This document shows, in pieces, positions 35,235-45,932 of a DNA stretch of 64,000 bases. Position 1 is the stretch's first letter, and every line of letters begins with the position of its first letter. Source of the stretch: Cinnamomum chago (Eukaryota > Streptophyta > Magnoliopsida > Laurales > Lauraceae); contig CP142456.1 of the NCBI GenBank assembly GCA_038049695.1, forward strand, positions 16,954,501 through 17,018,500, written 5' to 3'. The notes under the pieces are model-generated. The model was given only the letters and a program-made list of their open reading frames with translations, had not been told where the DNA came from and did no database searches. Both the position numbers and the translations under genes were made by a program.

Positions 35235-35416
35235 CCCGCGTTTGCAAATTCATAAAGCCTCCCAGTGGGGGAGAAGACCATGAGCGCAACCTCCACATCG
35301 CACAGTACTGACAGCTCAAACGCCTTCTTCAGAAGCCCATTTCTACGCTTTGAGAAGGTCACTTGCCTGCTGGCAGCATTCTCTATCCTCCTCAGTTGCG
35401 TCTTTCCCCTCACCAT
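35235..35416 (-). CDS. MIKC-type MADS-box gene, exon 1 (SOC1/TM3-like)
   Basis: Encodes the DNA-binding and dimerising MADS domain of a nuclear transcription factor. The start ATG (35416-35414) opens [19 protein letters not shown], followed by [39 protein letters not shown] and N. The residues match the MIKC consensus: [26 protein letters not shown], and the MVRGKTQ opening used by the SOC1/TM3 (AGL20) clade. The exon is 182 bp and ends at a GT donor (minus strand, 35234), the usual length and phase of MIKC exon 1. No stop or frameshift is seen. The frame extending upstream as an Arg/Glu repeat is only the CT microsatellite in the leader. Downstream exons (I, K and C regions) were not recognised in the window, so the gene may have a very long TE-bearing first intron, or the exon may be an orphan. 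Confidence 0.9.
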
Positions 35417-35424
35417 TCTTTCCC

Positions 35425-35427
<3 letters not shown>

Positions 35428-35456
<29 letters not shown>

Positions 35457-35468
35457 GCTCTCGCTCTC
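35428..35468 (-). repeat. CT/GA microsatellite in the MADS-box 5' leader
   Basis: An imperfect CT tract lies 12 bp upstream of the MADS ATG (GA on the transcribed strand). GA-rich leaders are common in plant developmental genes; a role here is inference. Confidence 0.8.
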
Positions 35469-36310
35469 TGCATAAAGTAAACAAAGGCCCTATAACTGAA
35501 TGATTGAAACCAAACAAAGACATACTAAGAAGAAGAAAAAATCAAGTCCCAAATACGAAGTGTACAGAGCTCAACTCAACAAAAATGGAAATTACGCTGT
35601 TCTTGACGGCCAATCAACAAGCATCAGCAGGTAAAAGAAACCAAACCGCACGCAACGACCTCACACTTATCTTTTTCCTCGATGGAGTAGAATAGGAATA
35701 ATTTGGTCTCGTCTTTCCCTTCTAGTTTATGCCTGTTTGGGTAAAAAGCAGAAGGAATAGCAGAAGCAACGAATTATAAATAAAATAAATGCACTCCGAG
35801 CAACCTTGACTGAGTCGTTGGTAACTTTTAACTTCATTCTGCTAAAGTGGCCTGACGTGAAGGGTTAAAGATAACAATGTGGAGGTGTCAAATAAAAAAA
35901 GTGATGACTTTAATTTTATAATTTAGTGAGATGAGGATCTAATTTTTAGGGAATTTTATGGGGAAAAATACTTTAGGTGGGCATTATACTGAACAGAAAA
36001 TACTAAGTTAACATGTACCTAATAGGAAATCCGTATAGAAAAACCAACTGTTTTTACCATTTTTTTCGATGGTCACTCTCGACTTTCATTTCATGTCGAC
36101 CTTTGCTATAACAAGTGAGGGTCGCCATCAACCCTGAGCAGACATAAATTCTTCACCTTCTTCACTTTTTCTCACTTCCCCAAACTCAATCAAATGAAGG
36201 AGAAGTATATGATTGTACTACTTGCGTATCAGTATCTCTTATTTTTATAAATTATATGTTAGGCACGATACAATATGGTAAGGATCTAATAATTTGTAAT
36301 TCTCAGTCTA

Positions 36311-36424
36311 TCCAAAGAATGCCCTTATCCTGATAAAAACAATGTTTGGAATTGAGTAGAATGCTTTCCTTGGAGAGCAGGCAACTTAAGTTCTCGTTTC
36401 AGAATCGGTGGACCCAAATGAAAA
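36311..36424 (+). pseudogene. Captured HD-ZIP class IV homeodomain fragment
   Basis: After KECPYPDK and a short frame shift, the plus strand encodes QCLELSRMLSLESRQLKFSF and QNRWTQMK. This is helix 2 to helix 3 of the HD-ZIP IV homeodomain (consensus KFWFQNRRTQMK); the invariant Trp of WFQNR is Ser here and an Arg is Trp, so it is decayed. The parent family (ANL2/PDF2/HDG type) regulates epidermal cell fate. It lies between the inverted repeats of the Pack-MULE, and the CACTA insertion begins 42 bp downstream. Confidence 0.88.
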
Positions 36425-36625
36425 GCTCCAGATCTACTGTGTGGGATTTATATTTATTATTATCTCACTGTAAGAAATCTAGACTGTTGTGGTGAAATTT
36501 GATGACGAAATTTTTTTTTGTCTTAAAAGAACACTCAAAGAGGACGAAATATAAATTTTGTCGTTTGTTTTCAGTTTTTTCAAAAGTATAGGAGACGAAA
36601 AAAAATTTCGTCTGCAAAAATAAGG

Positions 36626-37400
36626 CGCCAACTTCATTTGCGTTGGCGCCAATTATTTTTTCTCATTGGAGACGAACATTGTTGTCACAAAATATCTTTT
36701 TTTTTGCGACGAACGTAATTCGTCACCAATAAGGATAAGTTATGAAAGATGAACATATTTCGTCACCAAAATAAGGCTTTGGAGCGAATTATTTTAGCTC
36801 ATTGGAGACGAACATTTTTGTCACAAAATATAATTTTTTTTTGTGACGGACGTAATTCGTCACTAATAAGGATATATTATGGAAGACAAAAATATTTGGT
36901 CACCAAAATAAGGCACCAATTTCATTTGCGTTGGCGCGAATTATTTTAGCTCATTAGAGACGAACATTTTTGTTACAAAATATAATTTATTTTTGCGACG
37001 AATGTAATTCGTCACCAATAAGGATAAGTTATGGAAGACGAACATATTTCGTCACCAAAATAAGGCGCCAATTTCATTTGCTTTGGCGCAAATTATTTTA
37101 GCTCAATGGAGACGAACATTTTTGTCACAAAATATAATTTATTTTTGTGACGAACATAATTCGTCACTATTAAGGATAAGTTATGGAAGACGAAAATATT
37201 TGGTCACCAAAATAAGGAGCTAATTTCATTTGCGCTGGCACGAATTATTTTAGCTCATTGGAGACGAACATTTTTGTCACAAAATATAATTTATTTTTGC
37301 AACGAACGTAATTCCTCACTAATAAGGATAAGTTATGGAAGACGAAAATATTTCGGCCAATAAAATAAGGTACCAATTTCATTTGCGGTGGCGCCAATTT
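36626..37400. repeat. CACTA subterminal tandem repeats with TTCGTC/GACGAA motifs
   Basis: Five imperfect units of about 140-160 bp, each with ggcgcnaattattttagctc, gacgaacatttttgt, taattcgtcac and taaggataagttatg. The short inverted TTCGTC words are the type of subterminal motif bound by CACTA transposition proteins; binding is inferred. Confidence 0.85.
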
Positions 37401-37439
37401 CATTCGCACTTGAGCCTATTCCTCTCTCATAAGTATTGC

Positions 37440-37912
37440 TTTAAAAAAAACCTTTAAAATGACTAAAATGCCCCCCTGGCCCTAACGTCTTTCCCTCCCC
37501 CCAAATCCAACGCCCCTTTTCCAAAACTCATTTCCCCCTTTGTCCCTCCATCTATCCCGGTCTCTCTTTTCCAAAACCATTTCCCCTCTTTTCCAAAACC
37601 CTTTTGCAAAAGAGGAGAGAAGAACCATTTTCCCCATTTTCCAAAACCCTTTTCCAACATCTCCAACCCATCGTCTCAGGCAGCAGCCCCATGGCCCATT
37701 GGCCCCCATGAATCATCATCACCCTCCATCAACACACGCAGTGCAGACCCATCCCTGATCAGTGATCCCTCTCATCTCTACTTCTTTCAGTCTCTCTCGC
37801 CTAGAACTCCCAAACGCAACCACCATCACCAATCACCATCACCTGTGCCCATCATCCTCCATCCAGGAGTTCGTCAGCGCCAGGTACACGTACATCTCTC
37901 AGTCTCTGCTAC
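37440..37912. other. C-rich non-coding interior of the CACTA element
   Basis: A pyrimidine-rich stretch with repeated ttttccaaaacc words (37510-37660), then CATCACC-rich DNA. Glycine/lysine-rich minus-strand frames reflect these repeats. It could be a captured gene leader, but no product is recognisable. Confidence 0.5.
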
Positions 37913-38096
37913 TATGAGAACTTGGTTCGGGCAGTACCCTTAACAACGGGGCATAGCGTGTCAACCACGGGCTTCAAACGGTGAGTCTCCGTTAGCCCGC
38001 ATCAAAAATATCCAAGTCCTGACCTTGGGCTTATAAGTCAAACCTTGTATTAACTTAACATGAGGCTTTTAAAAGTCGTGCATCCCCAGAAATCGT

Positions 38097-38168
38097 AAGA
38101 ACTCTAAAGTTAAGCGTGCTAGGGCGGGAGCAGTACTAGGATGGGTGACTTCCTGGGAAGTCCTCGCG
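38097..38168 (+). ncRNA. 5S rRNA-derived segment in Cassandra LTR1 (pseudogene-like)
   Basis: Matches the 3' part of plant 5S rRNA, including the pol III internal control regions: box A region aagttaagcgtgct and box C region aggatgggtgacttcctggg. Equivalent segments lie at 38453-38526, 38809 to 38865 plus 41759-41775 (split), 42063-42136, and on the minus strand at 61108-61177 and 61420-61493. The 5' third of 5S rRNA is absent, so these are not functional rRNA genes. Confidence 0.9.
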
Positions 38169-38865
38169 CGTGCACGTGGGCCAAAGCGGACAATTTCATA
38201 CTGAGTTGGGCGGGGCTGTGACAGTTGGTATCAGAGCCGAGGACGACTCTATTTCTAGTGGGGAAGAATGTGAGATCTTGGTCCGGGTGGTACCATCAAC
38301 CACGAGGCGTAGCGTGTCAACCACGGGCTTCAAACGGTGAGTCTTCGTTAGCCCGCATCGGAAATATCCAAGTCTTGACCTTGGGCTTATAAATCAAACC
38401 ACGTATTAACTTAGCATGAGGCTTTTTAAAGCAGTGCGGCCCCGGAAATCATAAGAACTCCAAAGTTAAGCGTGCTCGGGCGGGAGCTGTACTAGGATGA
38501 GTGACCTCTTGGGAAGTCCTCGCGCGTGCACGTGGGCCAAAGCAGACAATTTCATGCTGAGTTGGGCGGGGCTGTGACAGTTGGTATCAGAGCCGAGGAC
38601 GGCTCTATTTCTAGTGGGGGAGAATGTGAGAACTTAGTCCGAGCAGTACCCTTAACCACGGGGCGTAGCGTGACAACCATGGGCTTCAAACGGTGAGTCT
38701 CTGTTAGCCCGCATCGAAAATATCCAAGTCTTGACCTTGGGCTTATAAATCAAACCTCGTATTAACTTAGCATGATGCTTTTTAAAGCCGTGCGGCCCCG
38801 GAAATCATAAGAACTCCGAAGTTAAGCGTGTTCGGGCGGGAGCAGTACTAGGATGGGTGACCTCC

Positions 38866-41758
38866 TGTAACACACCGACCCACCTTAATTCTGATTTAGA
38901 GTTAATTAACTTAGATTAGTAGCTTGATGGATGTTTTGAATGTAATTGGGCTTGATTAGGTAAAATTAGTTGGGTTTGACCATGGACTAGGTAGATTATG
39001 ACTTTTGGAGTGTTTTGGGCTTTTGTGTGTGTATTTAGAATTTTATGGATTTTTAGCGCATTGCATAAAGCATAGCATGGGCTTTGATTTTTCATGTTTT
39101 GACTCAATGGATTCGGATCCATCTTGACCCATTTCCAGCCCATTTTTCTAGCCCAAGCCCCTTTTTGAAATTTCCAGTCCTTTAACTGGACTTGCATGCA
39201 ACTGCAGGAAATTCCAACTCAAAAACCCCTTTCTCCCCATTTCAAACGAAGTTTCTTCTTCATTTCAGCTGGAAACCTTCTTCTCCTTCCTTTGTCTTCT
39301 ATCTCTGTCTTCTTCTTAAAACAGTTGCTGCATGTGGGTTTTGGTGAAAGCATCTTCATCCTCATCTTCTTATTCATCTTCTCCAAGTCTCCATTTCCTT
39401 TAAGTGTGCTTCATCTTCTTCATTGGTAAGTATTTCTCATTCTTTCCCTTGCTTTTGCTTCAAATCAGTGAAATGGTGTTACAGTTCTTGCATGCATCTT
39501 CTTCTCCCTCATTCCATTTCATTTCATCATTTTAGGTTGCTTCTTGATCTTACATTTTGGGGTTTTTACTTTGGAGAGCTTGGCTTTGCTAGGAGGGATT
39601 GATTTGGTGTAGGATTCGAATTTAAGCACCTTAAGGCAAGTTAAATTTATATAAATGTATGCATGTATCCCTATTTGATTCTTTGAATATGATCAATCAT
39701 GTTAGATACCCATTCCTTTGCTCAAAAATGGATTTTTGTTTATGTTTTGGATATAAGAAATTGATTGTTTCTCTTGTTGATTCAATGTTGAATGTAAATT
39801 GGACAATTCTTGAGTTTTGTGAGCACTTTGGTGGATCATTTTCGTCCAAATTATGTCTTGAAAAAATGGTTTTTGGTTTAGAAGAAGAACACAGAAAACA
39901 GGGCATTTTTTGAGCTCAAAAGTGTGTACAGTGACCTTCTCGCTCGAGCCAAGCGTTTGGTCGCTCGAGCGGACCAGTTTCTGCCCAGAAAATGTGTCAC
40001 AGAACCCTGTTCGCTCGAGCGGATCATTGTCTCGCTCTAGCGGATGGGCCCATTGGGCCCAACAGTGCAAACTTCAAATGGCCATAACTTTTTAACCGTA
40101 CGTCCATTTTTGGAGTTCCACATACCGTTGGAAAGCTCTTGAAGTGTAGAATCCAATGGTCCATACATATGATTGATTTGAAATTTGAGGAATAAGTGGA
40201 TATTGGATTTTAGTAAAAACTATGGCTTTCGAATGGTACCGCGAGCCAAGAGTTGAACCGTAGTATGTTTAGATTAATTGATCTGATAGTTGGACCTTAA
40301 GGATGGATACCTTGAACATTTTATCATGACCAATGGACTTGTATATTAGGTGGATGCGGTTTGAGCAACCGTGCACCCACAGGGAACCTCGTGTTCTTCG
40401 AAATTGAGATCTGAACAAAATGTGTTATACTAAGGGATTCGGTACCCAAAATTATGTAACGCCAAGGGTTCTTTTGTACGCCACTAACACCGAAATCCTT
40501 AGTACTATACTGAGTTGGACGGTGAAGACCCCGAGAGTTCCCAAGATCGTAGGATTGGCTTGTTTCATATCTTGATTCTGTCTATGATTTATGTTCATGC
40601 ATTGCATTCCGTTTCCAGTACTCTCGTATGACTTGATCATACTTCTGTCTAGTTATGTATATCTTTCTTATGTATCTATTTATATTATATCTGTTTTCGC
40701 TTCTGATCCGTTACATCTTGATAAGTTTTGAATTATGATAAGTCTTGAATTATGTACCATGATATGATCTGTTCTGTATATGTTCTGTTGTTTTGTATAT
40801 TTTGTTCCACGAGTCGGCACCACTTGGCTTCGACCCTATCTAAGTCGGACCCGGCTAAGTGTGGGTTTAGTATATATTTCTGGCCCTCTGCAGATGGGAT
40901 TATATTCTAAGGGTTGACCGGCACCCTAGGTCCACGATGGAGAGTTTTGGGCCCTCTGTCTCCTAGTGGCACCGCCCTGTTCTGTTCTGTTTTGTTTTCT
41001 GCTCTCACTTTACAGACATGTTTATATGGTTAATTTGAGAGAATATAGCTAATGTGGATGTGCCATTTAGTTATGTTATTGTGTATACCTGTAAAATTTT
41101 GATTCGTACGTCTCATGCTTATTCATGCTCATATTTGCCTAGTAATTATGCTTTGACCTCCTGTGATTTATATATGTCTAACAATTTCATTTGTTACATG
41201 TTATATGATTTATATATGTTTATCTTGCTTAGCTTAGTCTAATGGTGCTACACTTGGCGCTACAGGTGACTACGTCGATGCCACCAACCCGGAGATCCAC
41301 GAGGAGGAGGAATCTCCCAGTCGCGTAGCCGAATGGACTTCTGATGATGTCTTCTAGACATCTACTTGTTGAGATTGGACGCAAAAATGACCCATAGACC
41401 GTGGCTTGGATTGCCACATCTTTTGTTATAGTTTATAAACTTGTTTAGACTATGGCTTGTAAACCTTAACTTAACGTACTTCTTTCTCTTTCTATCTCTT
41501 GAACTTAAACTTGAACCTTTAATCTATGCTCACAAACCTTATGCTCTATATCTTAAAACATTTGATGTTGTTGGATTACGATTTGATATCTATTTGATAG
41601 AATTACACAGGTGAATGGAAAATTTGAAACCTCACACGTGAAATCCTATGGGTGAATTCCGTTCGTGGGGACGAGGGTCAATTTATTTGACTCGAATCCC
41701 CATGCGAGCGTTTGTCGCGCCTCGAGATGGGTGCACTCTCGGGCTCGGGGGCGTGACA
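38866..41758 (+). mobile_element. Tekay-like solo LTR inside Cassandra LTR3
   Basis: 2893 bp from tgtaacac to gcgtgaca, with a perfect duplication cctcc at 38861-38865 and 41759-41763. It splits the 5S box C region of Cassandra LTR3 (normally gacctcctggg). It has no internal domain, so it is a product of LTR-LTR recombination. Same family as 3552-8934 and 43032-45932. Its ctcgagc palindromes lie at about 39941-40045. Confidence 0.95.
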
Positions 41759-42262
41759 CCTCCTGGGAAGCCCTCGCGCGTGCACGTGGGCTAAAGCGGA
41801 TAATTTCATGCTGAGTTGGGCGGGGCTGTGACAGTTGGTATCAGAGCCGAGGATAGCTCTATTTCTAGTGGGGGGGGAATGTGAGTTCTTGGTCCGGGCG
41901 ATACCCTTAACCACGGGGCGTAGCGTGTCAACTATGGGCTTCAAACAATGAGTCTCCATTAGCCCGCATCGGAAATATCCAAGTCCTGCCCATGGGATTA
42001 TAAGTCAAATCCCGTATTAACTTAGCATGAGACCTTTTAAAACCATGCGGCCCCGAAAATTGTAAGAACTCTGAAATTAAGCGTGTGCTTGGGTGGGAGT
42101 AGTACTAGGATGGGTGACCTCCTGGGAAGTCCTTGAGTGGGGCGGGGTTGTGACATCTTTAAAATTAAATGCGACAAAATTATTTCGTCTCTATTTCTTA
42201 TATTTATGACAAAATATTTTTGTCTTTAATTTCTTCCTTTAATGGAAAAATATTTTATCACT

Positions 42263-42346
42263 AATTACTTACAAGTATGTTTCCAACAGAGTGTATTGGA
42301 CAAAAAAAAAAATACTTACGAGTATGTTTCCAACAGAGTGTATTGG
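42263..42346. repeat. Direct duplication in right arm of the CACTA element
   Basis: Two adjacent copies of a unit of about 34 bp (tatgtttccaacagagtg and flanks) lie at about 42267-42300 and 42312-42346, separated by an A run. Confidence 0.85.
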
Positions 42347-42577
42347 AGAGAAAAAAATCGTCACAAATTTATCTTTTTTAATGATTAAAATTTTTTTCGT
42401 CTCCAATACCTTTTAGCGACAACGCTTTGGCAACAAAACGGGTGACGAAAAATTTTCGTCTCAATTAGCTTCGGTGACGAAATATGTACATTTTGGAACA
42501 AATTTGTGTCGTCCTTAAACCCCAAATTTCTTACAGTGTCTTTGGGTAAGTTGTAATTGAGACTATGGAACCTGATT

Positions 42578-42815
42578 ATCACAAACCCAACTCGAACGCC
42601 ATGAGAATTCACTCCTTATACAAGACAATGACAAGCTCCGAGCTGAAAATCTGACCATTCGGGATGCAATGAGGAACCCAATTTGCAGCAATTGTGGAAG
42701 CCTGGCGAAGTGTCTTTAGAAGAACAACACCTTAGGATAAAAAGGCACTATTGAAAGATGCACTAGACCGTGTTTGTGCCCTTGCAGGGAACTTCTTGGG
42801 CATGCCCCCACCTCT
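42578..42815 (+). pseudogene. Captured HD-ZIP class IV leucine-zipper fragment
   Basis: The plus strand encodes [39 protein letters not shown], then after a one-base shift [13 protein letters not shown], and LKDALDRVCALAGNFLG. These are the consecutive signatures of the HD-ZIP IV leucine zipper-loop-zipper, including its CxxCG loop. It continues the homeodomain fragment at 36311-36424; the CACTA element separates them. At least two frameshifts make it non-functional. Capture by the surrounding Pack-MULE explains its presence without START domain or upstream exons. Confidence 0.92.
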
Positions 42816-43031
42816 ATGACTACTACTTTTCAATCAGTGTAAATTACAAGTACCATAGATCTTGAATCCTACCAATATTGTATCATGCCTAGCATATAAT
42901 TTGTAAAAAATAAGAGATACTGATACATAAGTAGTGCAGGCATGGACTTCTCCATCAATGAATTGAATTTGGGCTAGAGATGAAGAAGGAAGAAGGTGAA
43001 GAGTTTATGCCTGCTCAAGGTCGACAGCGAC

Positions 43032-45932
43032 TGTAACACCTCGACCCACATTAATTTCGATTTAGATTTAATTAACTTAGATTAGTAGCTTGATGGATGT
43101 TTTGAATGTAATTGGGCTTGATTAGGTAGAATTAGTTGGGTTTGACCATGAACTAGGTAGACTATGACTTTTGGAGTGTTTTGGGGTTTTATGTGTGTAT
43201 TTAAAATTTTATGGGTTTTTAGTGCATTGTATAAAGCAAAGCATGGGCTTTGATTTTCATGATTTGACCCATTGAATTCGAGCCCAAATCGACCCATTTC
43301 CAGCCCATTTTTCTAGCCAAGCCCCATTTTGAAAATTCTGCAACTTAGTGGCACTTGCATACAGATGCAGGGAAAGATTTCAAATAAAACACCCAGCCCA
43401 GCCATTCTTCTCCTCTTCCTTCATTTCCAACCACTAAAATTCCATCTCCCTCTTCACTTCTTCTCCAAATGTTCTCAAGATAAGACTCTAGGGACCTTGC
43501 ATGTGAGCTTGGGAGTTCTACTTTCATCTTTCTTCTTGTCTACAACAAGGTTTTCAACTCCCAAGTCAAGAATAACTTTTTTTTTTTTTCACTTCTCGAC
43601 ATTTTTGGTAAGATCTTTGATTCAAAATTCATGTCTCCTTGTTCAAATCCGAATTTGGAAGGCTATGTTGGTGTTGCATGTGGATTTCAAACCCATTCTT
43701 TTCATTTACCATTGTAGGACTTCATCTTCTTCATTTCATTTGGGGGTTTTTCTTTTGGAGAGCTTGCTTGGGATATAGAGCTTGATTATAGCTTGGATTT
43801 GTGATTTTCAGCTTCAAGCACCTTAAGGCAAGTTAAATTTATATAAATGTATGCATGTATCTCTATTTGATTCTTTGAATATGTTCAATCATGTTAGACA
43901 CCTATTCCTTTGCTCAAAAATGGATTTTTGTTTGTGTTTTCTTAAGAAATTGATTGTTTCTCTTGTTGATTCAATGTGGAATGTAAATTGGGCAATTCTT
44001 GAGTTTTGTGAGAACTTTGGTGGCTCCTTTAGTCCAAGTTTATGTCTTGTAAAGATGGTTTTTGGTTTAGAAGATAGAACACAGAAAATAGGGTATTTCT
44101 GAGCTCAAAAAATGGGTACAGCGTGCTTCCCACTCGAGCCAAGCCTTGGCCGCTCGAGCGGACTAGTCTCTACCCAGAAAATGCGTCACAGAACCATGTT
44201 CGCTCGAGCGGATCGTTGGCTCGCTCGAGCGGATAGGACAATTAGGCCCAACAGTGTGAACTTTCAATGGCCATAACTTTTTAACCGTACGTCCGTTTTT
44301 GGAGGTCCACATACTGCTGGAAAGCTCTTGAAGTGTAGAATCCAATGGTCCATACATAGATTGATTTGAAATCCAGGGAATAAGTGGATATTGGGTTTTA
44401 TCTTAAACTATGGTAATCGAATCGTACCACGAGCCAAATGTTGAACTGTAGTATATTTAAATTAATTGGCTTGATAGTTGGACCTTAAGGATGGATACCT
44501 TGAACCTTTTTATCATGACCAATGAACTTGTGTATTATGTGGATGCGGTTTGAGCAACCGTGCACCCACAAGGGGCCTCATGTTCTTTGAAATTGAGATT
44601 TGAACAAAATGTGTTATACTAAGGGATTCGGTGCCCAAATTAAGTAATGCCAAGGGTTCTTTTGTAGGCCACTAACACCGGAATCCTCGTGTTCTTTTGT
44701 AGGATTGGCTTGTTTTATATCTTGATTACATATATGATCTATGTACATGCATTGCATTCCGTTTCCAGTACTCTTGTATGACTTGATCATACTTCTGTCT
44801 AGTTATGTGTATCTTTCTTAGGTACCTATTTATATTATATTTGTTTCTGCTTCTGATCCGCTACATCTTGATAAGCTCTGAATTATGGTAAGTTCTAAAT
44901 TATTTACTATGATATGATCTGTTCTGTATATGTTCTGTTAATCTGTACTTTTATTCAGCGAGTCGGCACCACTTGGCTTCTACCATATCTAAGTCGGACC
45001 CGGCTAAGTGTGGGTTTAGTATATATATATATATATATATATATATTTCTAGCCCTCTGCAGATGGGATTATATTCTGGGGGTTGACCGGCACCCTAGGT
45101 CCACGATGGAGAGTTTTGGGCCCTTTGTCTCCTAGTGGCACCACCATGTTCTGTTCTGTTTCTGCTTTCACTTTACATACATGTTTACATGGTTAATTTG
45201 AGAGAATATAGCTAATGTGGATGTGCCAGTTAGTTCTGTTATTGTGCATATCCATTATCTATGATTTGTACAACTCATGCTTATTCATGCTCAGATTTGC
45301 CTAGTAATTATGCTTTGAACTCCTGTGATTTATATCTATCCAACAATTTCATTTGTTCCGTGTTGTATAATTTATATCTGTTTATCTTGCTTAGCTTAGT
45401 CTAATGGTGCTACACTTGGCGTTACAGGTGACTACCTCGATGCCACTGTCCCGGAGATCCACGAGGAAGAGGAATCTCCCCGTTATGTAGCTGAATGGAC
45501 TTCTGATGATGTCTTCTAGACATCCACTCGTTGAGATTTGGACGTAAAATGACCCATGGACTGTGGTTTGGATTACCACATCTTTTGTCATAGTTTATAA
45601 ACTTGTTTAGGCTTTGGATTGTAAACTTTAACTTAACATACTTCTTTCTCTTCCTATCTCTTGAACTTAAACTTGAACCTTTAATCTATACTCGCGAACC
45701 TTATGCTCTATATCTTGATGCATTTGATGTGGTTGGATTACGATTTGATATCGATTTGACAAAAATTGCACAGGTGGAAGTACAGGTAAACAGAAAATTT
45801 GAAACCTCACACGTGAAATCCTGTGGGTGAATTCCGTTTATGGGGACAAGGATCAACGAGTTTGACTCGAGCTCCCATGCGGGCGTTTGTCGCTCCTCGA
45901 GATGCGTGAATTCTCGGGCTCGGGGCATGACA
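43032..45932 (+). mobile_element. Tekay-like solo LTR inside the Pack-MULE right arm
   Basis: 2901 bp from tgtaacacc to ggcatgaca, flanked by gcgac (43027-43031) and acgac (45933-45937), a one-mismatch duplication. It is more similar to 38866-41758 than to the LTR at 3552-8934 in the palindrome and tail regions. A (TA)n tract at 45019-45046 is private to this copy. Confidence 0.93.
45019..45046. repeat. (TA)n microsatellite in the solo LTR
   Basis: About 14 TA units where the sister LTRs have only atatat, showing expansion after insertion. Confidence 0.9.

Larger units (their letters stand above)
37913..42155 (+). mobile_element. Tandem Cassandra TRIM array: four LTRs, three internal domains
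   Basis: LTR1 37913-38223, internal 38224-38268, LTR2 38269-38579, internal 38580-38624, LTR3 38625-41833 (split by a solo LTR at 38866-41758), internal 41834-41879, LTR4 41880-42155. Intact LTRs are 311 bp, from tgtgagaact to gggctgtgaca; LTR1 has TA for the initial TG and LTR4 lacks about 35 bp near its end. Internal domains are only 45-46 bp: a primer-binding site (ttggtatcagagccgag) directly joined to a polypurine tract (agtgggggagaa). Each LTR contains the 3' two-thirds of a 5S rRNA gene, the hallmark of Cassandra. No target duplication is visible around the whole array. Multimers of this form arise by recombination between LTRs. Confidence 0.93.
36466..42538. mobile_element. Non-autonomous CACTA (EnSpm) element
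   Basis: The termini cactgtaagaaat and (reverse complement) cactgtaagaaat are perfect inverted repeats, and the 3-bp duplication tct lies at 36463-36465 and 42539-42541. Both features define CACTA elements. The total is 6073 bp, but about 4.2 kb of that is a Cassandra array with its own insertion. The left subterminal region holds tandem repeats rich in GACGAA/TTCGTC words; the right arm (42156-42538) has the same words. No transposase is encoded. The element interrupts the HD-ZIP IV fragment inside the Pack-MULE. Confidence 0.92.

Noticed and set aside
35414-35473. N-terminal Arg/Glu repeat extension of the MADS-box protein
   Set aside because: It is the CT microsatellite read as GAGAGA; the MADS family starts at MVRGK, so the leader is taken as non-coding.
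36626-37400. CRISPR-like regularly spaced repeats
   Set aside because: Units are about 150 bp, imperfect and inside CACTA termini of a plant genome; they are subterminal transposon repeats.
37463-37709. Gly/Lys/Phe-rich minus-strand frames in the CACTA interior
   Set aside because: Produced by repeated ttttccaaaacc words; both overlapping frames are open, which argues against coding.
38097-38526. Functional 5S rRNA genes
   Set aside because: Only the 3' part of 5S rRNA is present, always inside LTRs flanked by a primer-binding site and polypurine tract; this is the Cassandra structure.
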